From positions 868,001 to 932,000 of the forward strand of contig JAHBYJ010000001.1 of NCBI GenBank assembly GCA_019636015.1: DNA of 64,000 bases, in the 5' to 3' direction. Position numbers and translations under genes: made by a program. Below are positions 63,501 to 64,000 of the stretch, in pieces (positions within the stretch are counted from its first letter, which is position 1; the number at the start of each line of letters is the position of its first letter). The notes under the pieces are model-generated. The model did not search any database, was not told the origin of the DNA, and worked only from the letters and a program-made list of their open reading frames with translations. Source of the DNA: Parvibaculaceae bacterium (GTDB lineage: Bacteria > Pseudomonadota > Alphaproteobacteria > Parvibaculales > Parvibaculaceae).

Positions 63501-64000
63501 ACAGAGCCTGCACTCGTTGTCAACTCCGCTTCGTCAATCTGAACGGCAGCGAAAGTACCGTCGATGGCTCCCGCGATCCGCCAGCCCGCCCGCGCAAGAA
63601 GCGTCTCGGCCTCTGGCGACACGAGATGATGCGCCCCTGTAATGTCGCCTGCGCCATCGAGAGCCCAGCCGCCGCCCGCCTCCGGCGTGGCGGTCACGTT
63701 GCCGGTGAGATCGAGTTCGCCTGCCCGGAGTGTGGCGAGGTCAACCCGGTAGGCGCCGCGGCGAAGCGGTGTCAGTCGTGCTTCGGCACGGATCTCCTCC
63801 GGGGCGCCGGCGAAATCGAGTTCACGTGCGACGATATCTCCGCGCGCAGCAAGCGTTGCGTCGAGATGCGTGCCGGCTGTCAAACCGCCATGGAGGTCGA
63901 GATCGAGACCGATGGCGCGCCCGCCATCGAGCGCGGCGCTGCCGGTCACAAGACCCTCGCGCATCGTGCCATTGGCCGTAAGGGCGAGCCGCTCAAGCCC
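60536..64000 (-). CDS. tamB: Translocation and assembly module protein TamB (C-terminal 1154 residues; N-terminus beyond window)
   Basis: The frame is open to the right edge, so the start and N-terminal membrane anchor lie outside. The visible part is a long chain of beta-strand repeats (AsmA/TamB beta-taco fold), rich in GD, LT and FA turns. The last 300 residues are the TamB/DUF490 domain: DLILGVEGDLSLTGPSFPPS, RGTLDFAGKTFTLSRGRVIF, LDSTPSLPRDEIISRILFER and a C-terminus ending NVGVNWKWDY. TamB spans the periplasm and helps outer-membrane protein insertion or phospholipid transport. tamA is expected upstream, beyond 64000. Confidence 0.9.
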   Translation of the reverse strand, partial: GLERLALTANGTMREGLVTGSAALDGGRAIGLDLDLHGGLTAGTHLDATLAARGDIVARELDFAGAPEEIRAEARLTPLRRGAYRVDLATLRAGELDLTGNVTATPEAGGGWALDGAGDITGAHHLVSPEAETLLARAGWRIAGAIDGTFAAVQIDEAELTTSAGSVRFAGGLSFGEAFVLTGEGSAGISDLRPVGELLGQPMQGTANLRFEDISISGDTGQMDIAIETSAVATGNAELDALLAEGFTGTARAGFGGGNTVVVTDLSARAGSRLDITGDFTLADSGAMRGEAKAAMAEIGAIAGETARGALSASARIEGTLDQPTLALDATLARGSLAGFDTREAVLNLDLTQGRGPLVFRLSGTDGTATLRSSIELPDEGGARFDAIDLNLFGARLAGAVAVSPEGIAQGGLSGSRVALEPLGRLAGIALDGRADIELALADNEGRQDGNLTLTSRRIDIDITEPATLDHVTLEAQLADLTGTGSVDARFEAESGASGNSRFTKVEVLVRGPFDDISISANIEGERLTINAETLSFAIEGRVTPSLVTLSRLDAVVGGASAELGSPLEMELRDGLTRLRALDMRFTGPEGEGSLGGSFAMGPRSAQASLALERLPLELVSPFLPFAVIGGTGSGTLELDTNREAGEVRLRFDKAVLAEAGLDIRPAFDATLDAEWAGRRLSFTAEALGVSETPFRLTGSLPLIRDPAGAFPVLPERGPIEASLTWKGPMASLMALADLPGQRLTGDAEIALTADGDISAPQVSGHARLANGTFENYETGTLMRDLDVNIEGQRSELLSFSMSARDHANGRVDAEGTLSLAAGANPAVSIRTRFENMRMVSRRDLILGVEGDLSLTGPSFPPSLEAPLKLEGSLLTTEARYLIPQRLPGGVSTIDVIIVQGAEEADAADLAEDAKPLPLELDVTLRIGNPPARVAGRGVDSLWTGSVQVTGLAEDPVVRGTLTAERGTLDFAGKTFTLSRGRVIFAGERPIDPRLDVALDYARSDFSATVAISGRGSSPSIELDSTPSLPRDEIISRILFERGTGELTAFEAAQLANTAAELSGGGIGGFGILSQIQDSLGLDVLRVDQGASGGTTVSAGRYLREGFYVGVEQGALASDSSVKVEIDVTSNISVETKIGNDASSNVGVNWKWDY

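Overview
The window is GC-rich, gene-dense DNA from an alphaproteobacterium. The evidence is a lspA - DUF3035 lipoprotein - M16 peptidase pair block, DUF2336 and DUF1036 proteins, an IleS whose C-terminal zinc cysteines are lost, and a GTTC-N7-GTTC motif of the alphaproteobacterial LexA type. Two unrelated sulfatases, a Baeyer-Villiger monooxygenase and several acyl-CoA and alcohol enzymes suggest a surfactant- or hydrocarbon-degrading genus such as Parvibaculum. That genus is a guess from gene content. There is no CRISPR array, prophage or insertion sequence. One tRNA gene is present, tRNA-Arg(ACG).

Region 1 (1-5.7 kb) holds catabolic genes with local regulators: a beta-alanine/omega-amino-acid aminotransferase (cut by the window edge) divergent from an XRE-cupin regulator; a VOC protein and a CMD-family protein divergent from a MarR - lyase - thioesterase operon; a GIY-YIG gene flanked by palindromic repeats; and a periplasmic cyclohexadienyl dehydratase (PheC).

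Region 2 (5.9-23.4 kb) is mostly housekeeping: ileS-lspA-DUF3035-M16-M16, pgi, mutL, a HAD nucleotidase, DUF2336 and DUF1036 proteins, and the leftward block rpmH-rnpA-yidC-engB-argB.

Region 3 (23.6-32.4 kb) is a tight seven-gene rightward run: VTT membrane protein, disulfide oxidoreductase, orphan sensor kinase, otsB, GH15 glucosidase, otsA, glucokinase. It holds a complete trehalose make-and-recycle set and is preceded by a LexA-like site.

Region 4 (32.4-39.9 kb) holds gamma-glutamyltransferase, a P1 peptidase, tRNA-Arg, a cupin, an SDR, a membrane-anchored formylglycine sulfatase and a nitronate monooxygenase.

Region 5 (40-49.7 kb) is the most interesting part. It is a two-armed catabolic cluster around a TetR regulator and a palindromic operator. 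The left arm has an FAD monooxygenase, a SnoaL-like protein, an APH-family kinase and a Baeyer-Villiger monooxygenase. The right arm has an ACAD10/11-type kinase, an SDR, an ACAD10/11-type acyl-CoA dehydrogenase, a zinc alcohol dehydrogenase and another SnoaL-like protein. The kinase plus dehydrogenase match the two halves of the mammalian ACAD10/11 fusions and the LvaA/LvaC levulinate enzymes. I infer a route that makes hydroxy acids from ketones or lactones and clears them through phospho-acyl-CoA intermediates.

Region 6 (49.7-56.9 kb) is iron uptake: tonB-exbD-exbB divergent from a siderophore receptor with two Fur-like boxes between them, then a PiuC dioxygenase, an FMN hydroxyacid oxidase and a PAS protein. 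Region 7 (57-64 kb) carries an SdsA-type alkylsulfatase, an MDR reductase, a small secreted protein and the C-terminal part of TamB, cut by the right edge.
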